64,000 nucleotides of DNA from Legionella lytica (GCF_023921225.1 NZ_CP071528.1:62001-126000), one strand, 5' to 3'. Positions 47,892-56,696 are shown, counted from the stretch's first letter. The notes: a model not told the origin generated them from the letters alone. Program-made: numbers and translations.

Positions 47892-47913
47892 CTGTTCGTT
47901 TTTGCAACAAAGC
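47892..47913. repeat. IS6-type terminal repeat remnant
   Basis: The complement reads GGCTTTGTTGCAAAAACGAA, close to the GGCACTGTTGCAAA end of IS6/IS26-type elements. A similar end lies at 62317-62333 (GGCTCTGTTGCAAAAAC) and a weaker one at 38839-38861. No transposase adjoins it. Confidence 0.45.
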
Positions 47914-47981
47914 CTTATAATTGCCCAATTCCGATTGTAGTGCGATCGACTTTTCCTTATTACAACTATTTTGGAGAAAAT

Positions 47982-48938
47982 TTGGGCATTTTTTATAAAG
48001 TAACTGCACCAAATGGTAAGCAAAGTCATTTATTTGGCACCATGCATGTGAACGATGAGGATATTGTTTCGTTACCTATTGAAATTAAAAGAGTTTTTAT
48101 GCATGCAAAAACTTGTATTTTTGAAGCACCTTTGCAGAATGAGGAGAAGGATTTAGAAATCTTAGCATCTTTAATTTTATCTTACAGCATGAAAAACGAC
48201 ACACATGAACACACTAATCTAATAGCTCTTATGATGGCTGAAAGCTATTTAAGCGTCTTTACCGCATTCGAAAATTTTGATCAACATGAGATTAAATCTT
48301 TAGCTAAACGTGTATCTCCAATTCTGTTGTCGCAGCTACTGTTGCTCCCGCTTCAATTATCAGACCCTTCTCGTTTAATTAATGGTTTAGATAGACAAAT
48401 GATCAATGAAGTTGATTCCAATAAACAAAACCTAGTGTTTTTGGAGACACTCGAGGATCAAATGAAAGGATTGATGGGTTATCAATTCAGCTGGGATGAG
48501 CAGCTTGATTATTTCAATTTTATCTTCAGTTATATTGATGCTGGAAAGTACATCAAAACAGTAGATGATACTAAAAAAGAATATTTAAGTGACAATCAAG
48601 ATGTTGGTATTGATATAAGCGACTCACTATGTGAGCATGATACAGTAAGGCGTTATTATTATTCACTAATAGACCAGAGAGATAGCATTATGGTGCAAGA
48701 TATGAAGACTTACCTGGATCAAGGGCATGCATTTGTTGCTGTAGGTGCGGCTCATTTAAAAGGCATCATAAAGGAACTTTGTACTGATAATTATCAAGTA
48801 GAACGTGTTGAATTAGGTGCAAGAATACATCCTATTAATTGCTCAAAAAAAGCAGTACCTGGATTTTATTTTTTTAATCAACCTAAAGCTGAGGCAGTTA
48901 ATATGATAAATACGGATTGCAGTATACGTTTTCAATAA
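47982..48938 (+). CDS. TraB/GumN-family (Tiki-like) protein
   Basis: 318 residues from a TTG at 47982 that has GGAG five bases upstream. The frame is open back to 47841, but that part covers an IS6-type end and reads as debris. The domain starts IFYKVTAPNGKQSHLFGTMH, with the GTMH metal motif, continues GLDRQMINEVDSNKQNLVFL and closes AFVAVGAAHLKGIIKELCTD, the GAAHL motif. Both conserved histidine boxes of this metalloprotease-like family are present. Bacterial GumN/TraB functions are poorly known; eukaryotic Tiki proteins cleave Wnt. No signal peptide remains, and the original N-terminus may have been lost to the surrounding insertions. Confidence 0.7.
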   Translation: MGIFYKVTAPNGKQSHLFGTMHVNDEDIVSLPIEIKRVFMHAKTCIFEAPLQNEEKDLEILASLILSYSMKNDTHEHTNLIALMMAESYLSVFTAFENFDQHEIKSLAKRVSPILLSQLLLLPLQLSDPSRLINGLDRQMINEVDSNKQNLVFLETLEDQMKGLMGYQFSWDEQLDYFNFIFSYIDAGKYIKTVDDTKKEYLSDNQDVGIDISDSLCEHDTVRRYYYSLIDQRDSIMVQDMKTYLDQGHAFVAVGAAHLKGIIKELCTDNYQVERVELGARIHPINCSKKAVPGFYFFNQPKAEAVNMINTDCSIRFQ

Positions 48939-49504
48939 CTCAGCTAATCCTCCATAAGCCGTCCATGGCGCAGAGCTAAAGTGCTCTTCTTTTTTATCAG
49001 GGATGATTTTGTTCACCGCTTCGCTTACAAATGCATTATTCTTTAGGGGTTTTATCCAGATAGCACTGCGTTTCTGTGTAACGCGATTTCTTCATTTTTA
49101 TTCTCCTCTAGATAGTTTAACTGGAGAAATCTACTCGGAAGTACAACTATGTTAAGGGGGGGTACATAAGTAATAGAAGTCAAATAGTTATTACGACTCA
49201 GATCAATAGATCTATTAATTTCACAACAGCGAATCCATTTCACCAGGCCAATTAGTAGAGAAACACTTTATCAATACATTAGACAGTATGAGAATGTTGA
49301 TGGAGGCAATATAATTAGATAGGTTTGACGAAATCACCTAATCTTTTTAGGAAGGAGGCTTTTTTATTCTGATCTATAGGGTTATTAATTTTAAAAGAAT
49401 CACAAATCATTGAGTCCTTAACAGTTATGGTTCTTTATATGTGATATGTGTTTAATTTTTAAAAATTGGAAATGTAGAGCCGCCTCGATAATTTTGAAGT
49501 CTGT
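48939..49504. other. Gene-poor debris between insertion sequences
   Basis: Apart from a 19-codon IS3 start at 49036-49095, I see no intact gene. Short open stretches on both strands look like fragments (for example minus-strand codons with WIKPLKNNAFVSEAVNKI near 48990-49070), but I cannot place them in a family. Confidence 0.35.
49036..49095 (-). pseudogene. IS3-family OrfA N-terminal fragment
   Basis: A ribosome site (AGAGGAGAA) and the start MKKSRYTETQ, typical of IS3-family OrfA (MKKSRYTEEQ), are followed by nine unrelated codons and a stop. The element was cut after about ten codons. Confidence 0.6.
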
Positions 49505-49900
49505 TTGAAACATTGCCTTAGTATATATAATACCAACTTCAACGATATATTGCGTACTCTACTTCAACACTTACCTCGCGATAAAACGACCACTCTTGGA
49601 TCTGTGCTAAATTCCAGCATCCTCTCTTCCTATATCACTATCGAGATGGAGGGTATTCAAAAATGTTTGCAAAATTTCGCTCCTATTTTTAATTACTCTC
49701 AGAGTAAAAGAGAATATTTAAATTATAGATATGATTTTTTTAATAGGCAAATAGGATTTAAAACTATCTTCATTTTTAATTTCTTCAGTAACTATATGTG
49801 CAACAGGGGCGGTGATTCCACCTATGTTCTCCTTGTAGTGCCCCCCAAATAAACCGGTCCACCTAGTTTTAAATTAACGACTAGGAATAGGACTAGTAAT

Positions 49901-50290
49901 ATGACTATAACAACAATAGAATGTAACGAAATAATTCACTCCAGTGGTAAGCGCAAACGTTGGACAGCTTACGAAAAACAACAAATAGTTCATGAAACCT
50001 ACCAAACAGGCGTAACGGTATCCTTTATTGCTCGCAAACACGGCATTCCTCCCAGTCAACTATTTTACTGGCGGAAAATAATGGAGAATGGTGCATTGAC
50101 CAGCGTTAAAACAGAAGAAGTCATCCCTGAAAGCGAAGCCAAGGCGTTGAAAAAACGCATTAAGCAACTTGAGCAAATTCTTGGACAAAAGACATTGGAA
50201 AATGAGATTCTGCGTGAAGCAGTTAAGCTGGGTCGAGAAAAAAAACTGATCTCGCGACAACCCTTGTACGGGATAAGCGATTTCGAATGA
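49901..50290 (+). CDS. IS2-group OrfA (helix-turn-helix)
   Basis: 129 residues. KRKRWTAYEKQQIVHETYQT, then GVTVSFIARKHGIPPSQLFYWRK form the HTH that binds the IS ends, and KALKKRIKQLEQILGQKTLE plus NEILREAVKLGREKK is the leucine-zipper region, matching IS2 InsC in order and length. A run of eight A (50238-50245) would allow a -1 shift into OrfB. The reading frame upstream of the OrfB ATG is open back to that run, so a fused OrfAB transposase of about 410 residues can be made. Confidence 0.9.
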   Translation: MTITTIECNEIIHSSGKRKRWTAYEKQQIVHETYQTGVTVSFIARKHGIPPSQLFYWRKIMENGALTSVKTEEVIPESEAKALKKRIKQLEQILGQKTLENEILREAVKLGREKKLISRQPLYGISDFE

Positions 50291-51117
50291 GAGCAGTTGC
50301 TAGGGCACTGCAGGTTTCTCGCTCCCACTTAATGCAGAGGTTGAAAAATATGGAACACTCCAGAAAACAAACGGTTAAAATACGTGACCAGGAACTACTG
50401 CCTTACATTCGTGAAATAACGGATAAACGTAGTAGCTATGGCTATCGCAGGGTTACAACGCTTCTTAATCACGAGTTAAAAAAGAGAGGTCTTACCTGCG
50501 TAAATCATAAACGTGTATATCGTATTATGAAGCAAAATCAATTATTACTGCCGGCGTATGGTAAAAAGCAAACACGAGTACATGATGGGAAAGTAATTAC
50601 ATTGCATAGCAATACTCGTTGGTGTTCAGATTGTTTTACCATGCAGTGCGCTAACGGTGATAGAGTTCATGTCGCTTTTGCAATGGATACTTGTGACAGA
50701 GAAGTATTAGGTTATATCGCCTCAACAGTGGGCATTGATGGACAAGCAATCAGGGACTTATTGCTAGAAAGTGTAGAATACCGATTTGGTGCAGCAGAGC
50801 ACATGCCAAAACAGATACAATGGTTAACTGACAATGGCCCTTGTTATGTGGCCAGGGACACTGTTTCTTTTGCAAGAAACCTGGGTTTTGATGTGAGGAC
50901 CACACCAGCATATAGCCCTGAAAGCAACAGTATGGCAGAAGCGTTTGTTAAAACATTTAAACGAGATTATGTCGCTTTTTTTGATCTTGATGATGCGCAA
51001 ACTGTTATGAAAAAGCTTCCTGAATGGTTTGATGATTACAATGACGTTGCCCCTCATAAAGGCTTAAAAATGATGGCTCCCAGAGAATATATTAGGAGCT
51101 TATTAGCGGTGAGTTAG
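50287..51117 (+). CDS. IS2-group OrfB (DDE integrase-like transposase)
   Basis: 276 residues from the ATG at 50287, overlapping OrfA by 4 nt in the -1 frame. The HTH_21-like block RSSYGYRRVTTLLNHELKKR is followed by the rve catalytic core: NTRWCSDCFTMQCANGDRVH (first Asp), IQWLTDNGPCYVARDT (second Asp) and TPAYSPESNSMAEAFVKTFK (Glu). The end reads HKGLKMMAPREYIR. All catalytic residues are present. Productive transposase is expected from frameshifting with OrfA. Confidence 0.92.
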   Translation: MRAVARALQVSRSHLMQRLKNMEHSRKQTVKIRDQELLPYIREITDKRSSYGYRRVTTLLNHELKKRGLTCVNHKRVYRIMKQNQLLLPAYGKKQTRVHDGKVITLHSNTRWCSDCFTMQCANGDRVHVAFAMDTCDREVLGYIASTVGIDGQAIRDLLLESVEYRFGAAEHMPKQIQWLTDNGPCYVARDTVSFARNLGFDVRTTPAYSPESNSMAEAFVKTFKRDYVAFFDLDDAQTVMKKLPEWFDDYNDVAPHKGLKMMAPREYIRSLLAVS

Positions 51118-51322
51118 GTGGTTCGGTTTTATAGGGGCAACTCCACTCCTGATTAAAATTACTAATTCAACATGTGAATTTGTTATTAATAAGGCTTTTA
51201 ATATATGGCGTTGTAAAAAAAGTTTGTATTTCAAGTGTAAACTTGAACTGACTTTCCGAAAATTTGAGTATCATTTCACAAAATGAGCTAATTAAGAATA
51301 AATGTCTATCTATCACATATAA

Positions 51323-51476
51323 GACCTCTGGCCGGGATCTTTGTAGCCCCTACAGAGACACTGTAATTAACTGAATCAATAGGTTCTTTGCCTATAATAG
51401 GCGATCCTTGACAATATTAATCCAAATCGAAAGGGTTGGCTTTGGTATAACATATTAAAAAACATAGTATATCTAC
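51323..51476. mobile_element. MITE-like element, truncated second copy
   Basis: About 154 bp nearly identical to the left part of the element at 45939 (only a few differences, e.g. GACCTCTGGCC against GACCTCCGTCC at the end). It lacks the right third and the right terminal repeat. Its broken end adjoins the stop codon of a truncated GNAT gene. Confidence 0.75.
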
Positions 51477-51592
51477 AAATCAGCAAAAATCTCTTTAAAT
51501 GATTCTTTATCCATATAAATTTCAAAGAGTGCGTCAAAATCAGCAGGGGTAGCAAGGCGAAAAATAAACTCTTTATTCATGTTTTTGTCCAT
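51473..51592 (-). pseudogene. GNAT acetyltransferase cut off after 39 residues
   Basis: From the ATG at 51592 (AGGTGG upstream) the frame reads FIFRLATPADFDALFEIYMD and KESFKEIFADL before a TAG at 51473 that lies at the MITE junction. The R-x-A-x-x-x-D...I-Y opening is the beta1-alpha1 start of GNAT domains; the acetyl-CoA binding loop and the rest are missing. Confidence 0.65.
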
Positions 51593-51619
51593 TCCACCTG
51601 TAAAATCTAGCCCATCATT

Positions 51620-52501
51620 TTATCTTTGACAGATCAGAGATAAATGCGAAGTATTAACCTCTAAATTACTCATATTAATTTTAAGTAAAGCCAGTAAGAC
51701 CACAAAAATCATTGTAAATACAGTAATTAGAGCCATGGAAGCATAAATTTCTAAATGAGTAGCAGCACCAAAAGGGTCAACTAATTGCGTTAAACCTTGT
51801 ATGCCATAAATAGCGACTGCTTCCCTCCAAAAATTTTTAGAAGATAAAACAAGGGGCTTACTCATAGCCCTGACATCATGTTTTGCAATATAAATAGCGA
51901 AAATTTGATAGATAATATAGACCACGAAAAACCAGCCAAAATAATTTTGTAAGGGAACACCAAAATACAATCCGCCATCCTTCCACACCCATAATGAATA
52001 GACTGTTGAAGCAAGTGGATCCATGCAGACATCCCACATCACCATGATTAAGGCAGCAGTCAATGGCACAATGAATAGCCGCTTCCCAGTGAGTTGGCTC
52101 GCGTATTGGCCTAGAAGTATATGGGCCAAAATCCACGAGGCGTAACCCGTTCCAAAATAAGCGAACATAATAATAAGTGGTACATCAAATAGCCTTGGAC
52201 CGGCTAATTTATCATAATAATAATACCCAAAAGGGAATCCGGTCTGAATGCTTATGGCTTCAAAAAAATGACTGATGAGCCAAGTTATTATAAAAAATAT
52301 AATTACATTTTTTATTCCATATCGCTGCGCACCGTGGAGACATGCGGAAGTAAAAATAGCTAAGATAAGAATAATAGGTAAAAAAAGTTCGGCGACGGGA
52401 CCATGCCACACAGCAGAAAAAAGTGTTGCCAGCAGGTAAATAGTAATCACCATCCATCTGATAATACCCGTTTGAGTGTCCGGCCCTTTATGGTTAGTCA
52501 T
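51620..52501 (-). CDS. CruF-like carotenoid biosynthesis membrane protein
   Basis: 293 residues with about seven membrane helices. ISHFFEAISIQTGFPFGYYY, then YDKLAGPRLFDVPLII, and ALIMVMWDVCMDPLASTVYS, WVWKDGGLYFGVPLQNYFGW match the CruF/DUF422 family (bisanhydrobacterioruberin or carotenoid 1',2'-hydratase). In the known pathway these enzymes add water to the end of an acyclic carotenoid before glycosylation. No phytoene synthase, desaturase or CruG lies in the window, so its pathway partners must be elsewhere. A terminator-like hairpin separates it from the next gene. Confidence 0.8.
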   Translation of the reverse strand: MTNHKGPDTQTGIIRWMVITIYLLATLFSAVWHGPVAELFLPIILILAIFTSACLHGAQRYGIKNVIIFFIITWLISHFFEAISIQTGFPFGYYYYDKLAGPRLFDVPLIIMFAYFGTGYASWILAHILLGQYASQLTGKRLFIVPLTAALIMVMWDVCMDPLASTVYSLWVWKDGGLYFGVPLQNYFGWFFVVYIIYQIFAIYIAKHDVRAMSKPLVLSSKNFWREAVAIYGIQGLTQLVDPFGAATHLEIYASMALITVFTMIFVVLLALLKINMSNLEVNTSHLSLICQR

Positions 52502-52562
52502 TTTTAGAAGAATAAAGAAAAGTTAGATTACCTTGATATAAGACTAACTTGTTTTGAATAAT

Positions 52563-52609
52563 AATCAATGGGGTCAGCTAGACTTATAATCTTCTGAGCC
52601 CCATTGATT
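52563..52609 (-). terminator. Strong hairpin after the small secreted gene
   Basis: AATCAATGGGG (52563) pairs with CCCCATTGATT (to 52609), with further CAG/CTG pairing inside. It lies just after the stop of the minus-strand gene at 52619. Confidence 0.65.
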
Positions 52610-52618
52610 GCTCAGCCA

Positions 52619-52819
52619 TTAAAAGGCTTTTCCGACTAGCGGTTGAGTATAAACCCCACTATTATATTCTTGCCAAGTTTCAGCAGGTTTAATAGGGCAT
52701 TTTTTGGAAACCATGTGCCAACCAGGTGTTTGTTTATAACATGCGGCTTGGATTGGCCCAACAACTAGAACCATACTGCTAGCAACTATTAATCCAGCTG
52801 CTAATGATTTGATTTTCAT
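52619..52819 (-). CDS. Small secreted protein of unknown function
   Basis: 66 residues with a good signal peptide (MKIKSLAAGLIVASSMVLVV, cleavage after GPIQA) and AAGGAG upstream. The mature peptide is only about 40 residues: ACYKQTPGWHMVSKKCPIKP with two cysteines, then a short aromatic tail. A small periplasmic or secreted peptide; no family recognised. Confidence 0.6.
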   Translation of the reverse strand: MKIKSLAAGLIVASSMVLVVGPIQAACYKQTPGWHMVSKKCPIKPAETWQEYNSGVYTQPLVGKAF

Positions 52820-52971
52820 TTACATCTCCTTATGCGTTGCATTGTATAGAACTATAATAATACAATATGAGTATAGATTGCCCATAAAGGTATGCAAATT
52901 TGTTACAATTTATTGAATAAAATCAATGAGGCAGATATTTACATTAGGAGATTAAGTTTGGGGAATTTTCA

Positions 52972-54228
52972 TTAATAGATTATTCCTTTGGCTCCGAGGA
53001 TAAATATTCCCCAAACACCAATCAAAACATGAGATGCAGAGACACTTATAAGCGAAGCTTGTTTGTAAAATAACCATCCCCAAAATAATCCAGGTATAAA
53101 TGTCAGTGACGCAAACATTAAACTCAAATGCGAATGTACGGACGAAAAAATAAGATTAGATAAAATAATTGCATTCCAAATGCGGAATGTTTCATTGCCT
53201 GGCAAAAAGGAGAAGAACGTCGATTGTAAAGCACAGCGTGCGATTAATTCTTGAATAGGTACAAGGAGTGCATAAAAAAATACAACAACCAAATAAAGGG
53301 TGGCACTAAATTTACCGTTCACCAGCCCTTCATCAAACCCTGAAAATAGCGCGACATGATTCGGATTAGCTCCCCAATATACCAAATAGGCTTTAGCAAG
53401 TAGAAATAAAAGCATCACCGGAATCGAATACTTCACCGCTTCTAAGGTTTTTTGTGGCCAATCATCAAAAGTAATACCAAAATGTTTTAATGGTAATCCG
53501 GTGAGTCGCATTGCTCCAAGAATTCCTAGAGCGAAAAAGACAATTAAACCGACTGAGAGAAAAGTAGTATTGTTTATTAGATTTTTTTCTATACCAATCA
53601 AAGTAGTAAGCGATAATGTATATAAGCTGATTAGCCAAAACATGGCAATCATAAATACTCCGAGTACATTGCGCGCTTGGGCTTGCTCTAAGCTTTCTTC
53701 CATCTTTTTTATGGTGATTTGATTGGTGTCTCGTAATTTTTGAGACAATATTTTGGCCATGTTTTTAGTTAACAATAAGCGTATTCGTGGATGAGCATTA
53801 ATGGCGTCTAAATTAAAGCTTAATACTGCTAAATCCGATTTCGCTCTAATAGAGGCTGAGCGCGGTTTATTCTCAACAAGAGCCATATCCCCGATCACAT
53901 CATCTTTTTTCAAGGTAGCTAAAACATGGGAATGCTTTTCATTGTGCTTCGTTTTCTTATTCACAAAAACTTCTGCCTCACCTTCAAGAATAATATAAAA
54001 GGAATCAGACTGATCATGTTCCTGAAAAAGAACATCTCCTTTACCGAAAAATAATTGAACCCCTAATACTTCATAAAAATCAGATAATTCTTTTGCAGTG
54101 AATTCTTCGGTAAGTATTTTATGCGGGTTGGTATTTAGTTGATAATTATAAGAAGGGGAATTGAACGAAAAATTAGAGTTAGGACTAAATTCTTTAATAA
54201 TACATGAAGAACGGCTTACAATACTCAC
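52972..54228 (-). CDS. Cyclic-nucleotide-binding domain fused to CPBP intramembrane protease
   Basis: 418 residues from a GTG at 54228 with GAGG upstream; the frame is open 21 codons further to another GTG. Residues about 45-170 are a CNB domain: FFGKGDVLFQEHDQSDSFYI, LEGEAEVFVNKKTK and the phosphate-binding cassette DVIGDMALVENKPRSASIRA. After a helical linker, seven or eight membrane helices form a CPBP (Rce1/Abi) domain with VPIQELIARCALQS, FSSVHSHLSL and SASHVLIGVWG. The usual EExxxR motif appears as QExxxR, so the first glutamate is replaced. This suggests a nucleotide-gated membrane protease or a non-catalytic relative. The substrate is unknown. Confidence 0.8.
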   Translation of the reverse strand: MSIVSRSSCIIKEFSPNSNFSFNSPSYNYQLNTNPHKILTEEFTAKELSDFYEVLGVQLFFGKGDVLFQEHDQSDSFYIILEGEAEVFVNKKTKHNEKHSHVLATLKKDDVIGDMALVENKPRSASIRAKSDLAVLSFNLDAINAHPRIRLLLTKNMAKILSQKLRDTNQITIKKMEESLEQAQARNVLGVFMIAMFWLISLYTLSLTTLIGIEKNLINNTTFLSVGLIVFFALGILGAMRLTGLPLKHFGITFDDWPQKTLEAVKYSIPVMLLFLLAKAYLVYWGANPNHVALFSGFDEGLVNGKFSATLYLVVVFFYALLVPIQELIARCALQSTFFSFLPGNETFRIWNAIILSNLIFSSVHSHLSLMFASLTFIPGLFWGWLFYKQASLISVSASHVLIGVWGIFILGAKGIIY

Positions 54229-54396
54229 AGTAACCTCGCATACATCCTGGCTATATTGAGCATAGTAAGAGTTATTGCAATTTGCAATCACATGATTATG
54301 CTAATTAGAAGGCAGAGTGAGAGGACTAAAACGATATTTTCAGTCTATTATTTAAATAATAGTTCACGATTGGAAGCATGATAATTAAGGACGAGT

Positions 54397-54876
54397 ATGA
54401 ATATTCCAGCCTTAAGTGCCTTTGCATTATTCATGGTAACTGCGGTGACCTTTGCAGATAACAATTCTTACAATGGTCCCAATAATCCAATTATTCCCGC
54501 TGATAATGATGAAATCAGATTGACTCTTGCTCAGTGTATCGAAGACACCAACGAAGTGATGACCGATAATGAACATCATGATTTGGCTAAGGATTTATGT
54601 AAATTACGGGCACAACATCGAGCTGCGCGCCAACAAGTATTGAAAGGAATGGCTGAATTAGTCGATCAATATAAAGGGGTGACTAACCATCAGCACGATC
54701 AGAATCTGGTTCAGACAATTTCATTGATTCAGAATGGGATAAAAATATGTCTCGATACCATTGCTACTCAGGAAGTTTATCACAATATAGGTTGCGCTGT
54801 TCAACCTGAAGCGGATGCTATTCTTTGTGACAATCAGGCCGCGGCCATTATCAACAGAATTTTAGGGAAAGAATAA
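54397..54876 (+). CDS. Secreted helical protein of unknown function
   Basis: 159 residues with signal peptide LSAFALFMVTAVTFA. The mature part is helical and charged, with RLTLAQCIEDTNEVMTDNEH, HDLAKDLCKLRAQHRAARQQ and a C-terminal IKICLDTIATQEVYHN. Five cysteines could form two disulfides. Probably periplasmic; I recognise no family. It is divergent from the CNB-CPBP gene. Confidence 0.55.
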   Translation: MNIPALSAFALFMVTAVTFADNNSYNGPNNPIIPADNDEIRLTLAQCIEDTNEVMTDNEHHDLAKDLCKLRAQHRAARQQVLKGMAELVDQYKGVTNHQHDQNLVQTISLIQNGIKICLDTIATQEVYHNIGCAVQPEADAILCDNQAAAIINRILGKE

Positions 54877-54918
54877 AGTTAACTTAAGCAGCTTTTTGCC
54901 CTCATAATGAATCCTTGA

Positions 54919-56355
54919 TTATGATTTTTCGTATGTGTTTAATTCCGGAAAATCATAATCCTGCCAACCTGGAATATCTGCTACTTTAAAACAGAGCTTA
55001 CCAGAATTTTGGGTAGTCTTTTCAAGTGGGGTTTCAGGAGTCAAAATAAGGGAGCCAAAAGGATAAGTCGCATCAATACCTACCGAAGAGGCGAGACGAG
55101 AATCTAAAGGAATGTCATCTAAAATAGAGGGATCTAAGGGGCCTGCCGGTAAACTTTCTACAATCATAATGTCTTTATGAGGTTGCATTCGAAAAGAAGT
55201 AGCCCATGTCACCTGATCGGCATCTTGGATATTAATATCCGGGTTTACCGCGATAACCATTTTAGGGCGCAGATTACTTGCCATAGCAGCAAGAATAGCT
55301 TGGCGCGCCTCTCCATCAAATCGAGGTTCAATCGCGATGACAATATAAAACGAAACACCTCCCGATGCAGGAATTGCTACATTGGATATGGTCGGAAAGG
55401 ATTTATTCATGCTCTTAAAGAACGAGGCTTCAAAAGGGATTTGTTTTAAAAAATGATTCTCAGTTGGTGGAACACCCGTTAATAAGGCTTGGAAATAAGC
55501 ATTTGTGCGGTGTGTAATGGCCTTAACTCGTGCAGTAGGTTTCATAGAGCCTGGTGTGTAATAGCCGGTGTATTCACCTAAAGGTCCTTCAAATACTAAT
55601 TCATCCAAGTCTATTTCAAGCTCAAAGACCACTTCCGCATAAGCAGGAACTTCAACATCAATGGTTTTACATGGGGTTAAAACAACAGCCTCTCCTCGCA
55701 GTCCACCTGCTACAGCAAAATCATTAGTGTCATCTTGAAGTTGGAATTGACAGGTATAAGCGATAACCGGGTCAACTCCAATCACTAAAGCAATCGGGTA
55801 TTTCTTATGTCCTAGTTTCCGTGCTTTTTCCAGATTTTTTCCTAGCCGATGATTGGGTTGGGCCAAGAACGACATGGTATTTTTTGAAATAATTTGAAAA
55901 CGATAATTTCCGATGTCTGCGATGCCGGTTTCTGGATCTTTGCTTACGGCTATTCCGGCGGTTATATATTGCCCCCCATCGCTAGGACTGTATTTAGGAA
56001 TTGGAAATTGAGATAAATCAATTTCATTATCCGATATAATCTGTTCATGGGTTACCGCGGTGTTGGTAAGAACCGGGTCAATAGGATTATCTAATCCGTG
56101 TAGGATTTTTTTAAATATAGAGGCTTCATTGGTCTGAAAAGCAATCAAGGTTTTCTTTCTAGAATTATATAATCCACCTATGAGTGGAAAATCAGTACCG
56201 TTATTATTAAATTGAATCGCAGGGCCACTGATCGAGGCACTTTTTTGCAAAGCCTTACCTACATCTGCAGACAAATCGATGGAGCGATTAACTTCAATAA
56301 GTTCACCGCTTTTTCGAAGTGCTTCAATGAATTCCCGAAAATCCTTAAAGGGCAT
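54919..56355 (-). CDS. UbiD-family prenylated-FMN-dependent decarboxylase
   Basis: 478 residues. It opens with FREFIEALRKSGELIEVNRS and contains GIADIGNYRFQIISKNTMSF, then GVDPVIAYTCQFQL, ELVFEGPLGEYTGYYTPGSM with the conserved glutamates, and RFDGEARQAILAAMASNLRP near the dimer region. Length and motif order fit UbiD/Fdc enzymes, which (de)carboxylate aromatic or alpha,beta-unsaturated acids using prenylated FMN made by UbiX. Whether this is the ubiquinone-pathway UbiD or a paralogue with another substrate cannot be told. No UbiX gene is nearby. Confidence 0.88.
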   Translation of the reverse strand: MPFKDFREFIEALRKSGELIEVNRSIDLSADVGKALQKSASISGPAIQFNNNGTDFPLIGGLYNSRKKTLIAFQTNEASIFKKILHGLDNPIDPVLTNTAVTHEQIISDNEIDLSQFPIPKYSPSDGGQYITAGIAVSKDPETGIADIGNYRFQIISKNTMSFLAQPNHRLGKNLEKARKLGHKKYPIALVIGVDPVIAYTCQFQLQDDTNDFAVAGGLRGEAVVLTPCKTIDVEVPAYAEVVFELEIDLDELVFEGPLGEYTGYYTPGSMKPTARVKAITHRTNAYFQALLTGVPPTENHFLKQIPFEASFFKSMNKSFPTISNVAIPASGGVSFYIVIAIEPRFDGEARQAILAAMASNLRPKMVIAVNPDINIQDADQVTWATSFRMQPHKDIMIVESLPAGPLDPSILDDIPLDSRLASSVGIDATYPFGSLILTPETPLEKTTQNSGKLCFKVADIPGWQDYDFPELNTYEKS

Positions 56356-56499
56356 GCTGATTATCCATAGGAAATTTTATATAAAATATAGAGTTGTTTT
56401 GCCTAAATTTCCATAAACCCTTGTTAATCCACTTAATATAAGCCTGAATATGGAATTAGTGGTTTTCCATGGTCAGTTAAGGCGATTTCTCAGTGAGGT

Positions 56500-56557
56500 G
56501 TAGGTTGAGTCTATGGTCCAGGTTTCTGATGCGGCTCGATGCGTGGGCCTAACCTAC
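56500..56557. repeat. Intergenic imperfect hairpin repeat
   Basis: GTAGGTT at 56500 pairs with AACCTAC ending at 56557, with partial pairing inside. Similar to the hairpin at 13573. The rest of the 56356-56696 gap shows no gene. Confidence 0.45.
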
Positions 56558-56696
56558 TTTATATAAATATAATCATTAAGTTAAGGGTCGTTGGATACCC
56601 AAAGGGCCTTGTTTTCCTGTTGGTTTTCAGAGCCAATGTATACTATACATATACTAGTGCTTCTTGAGCATTGAAAAAGTATGTTTTCAAGGAAAA

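Larger units (their letters stand above)
49834..51145 (+). mobile_element. Intact IS3-family element, IS2 group
   Basis: 1312 bp. The left end TGTAGTGCCCC... and right end ...GGGGCAACTCCA are imperfect inverted repeats; the right end, read inward as TGGAGTTGCCCC, closely resembles IS2 ends. The 5-bp target duplication CTCCT lies at 49829-49833 and 51146-51150. Both open frames are complete, and an A8 run allows the usual -1 frameshift. The clean duplication implies a fairly recent insertion. Confidence 0.9.
49505..51286 (+). pseudogene. Open reading frame interrupted by the IS2-group element
   Basis: The left part runs from 49505 to 49833 and the right part from 51151 to 51286. Removing the IS (49834-51145) and one CTCCT copy joins them in the same frame: TYVLL from the left continues IKITNSTCEFVINKAFNIWR, ending FEYHFTK before TGA. 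The rebuilt frame is 154 codons from TTG 49505. There is no ATG and an in-frame TAG lies at 49475, so the 5' end may already have been lost. The protein is basic, with several cysteines and no recognised family. The preserved frame across the insertion argues that it was coding. Confidence 0.6.

Noticed and set aside
47841..47981. N-terminal extension of the GumN-like protein from TTG 47841
   Set aside because: The stretch covers an IS6-type end and has no ribosome site; the family domain starts just after a TTG at 47982 with GGAG upstream.
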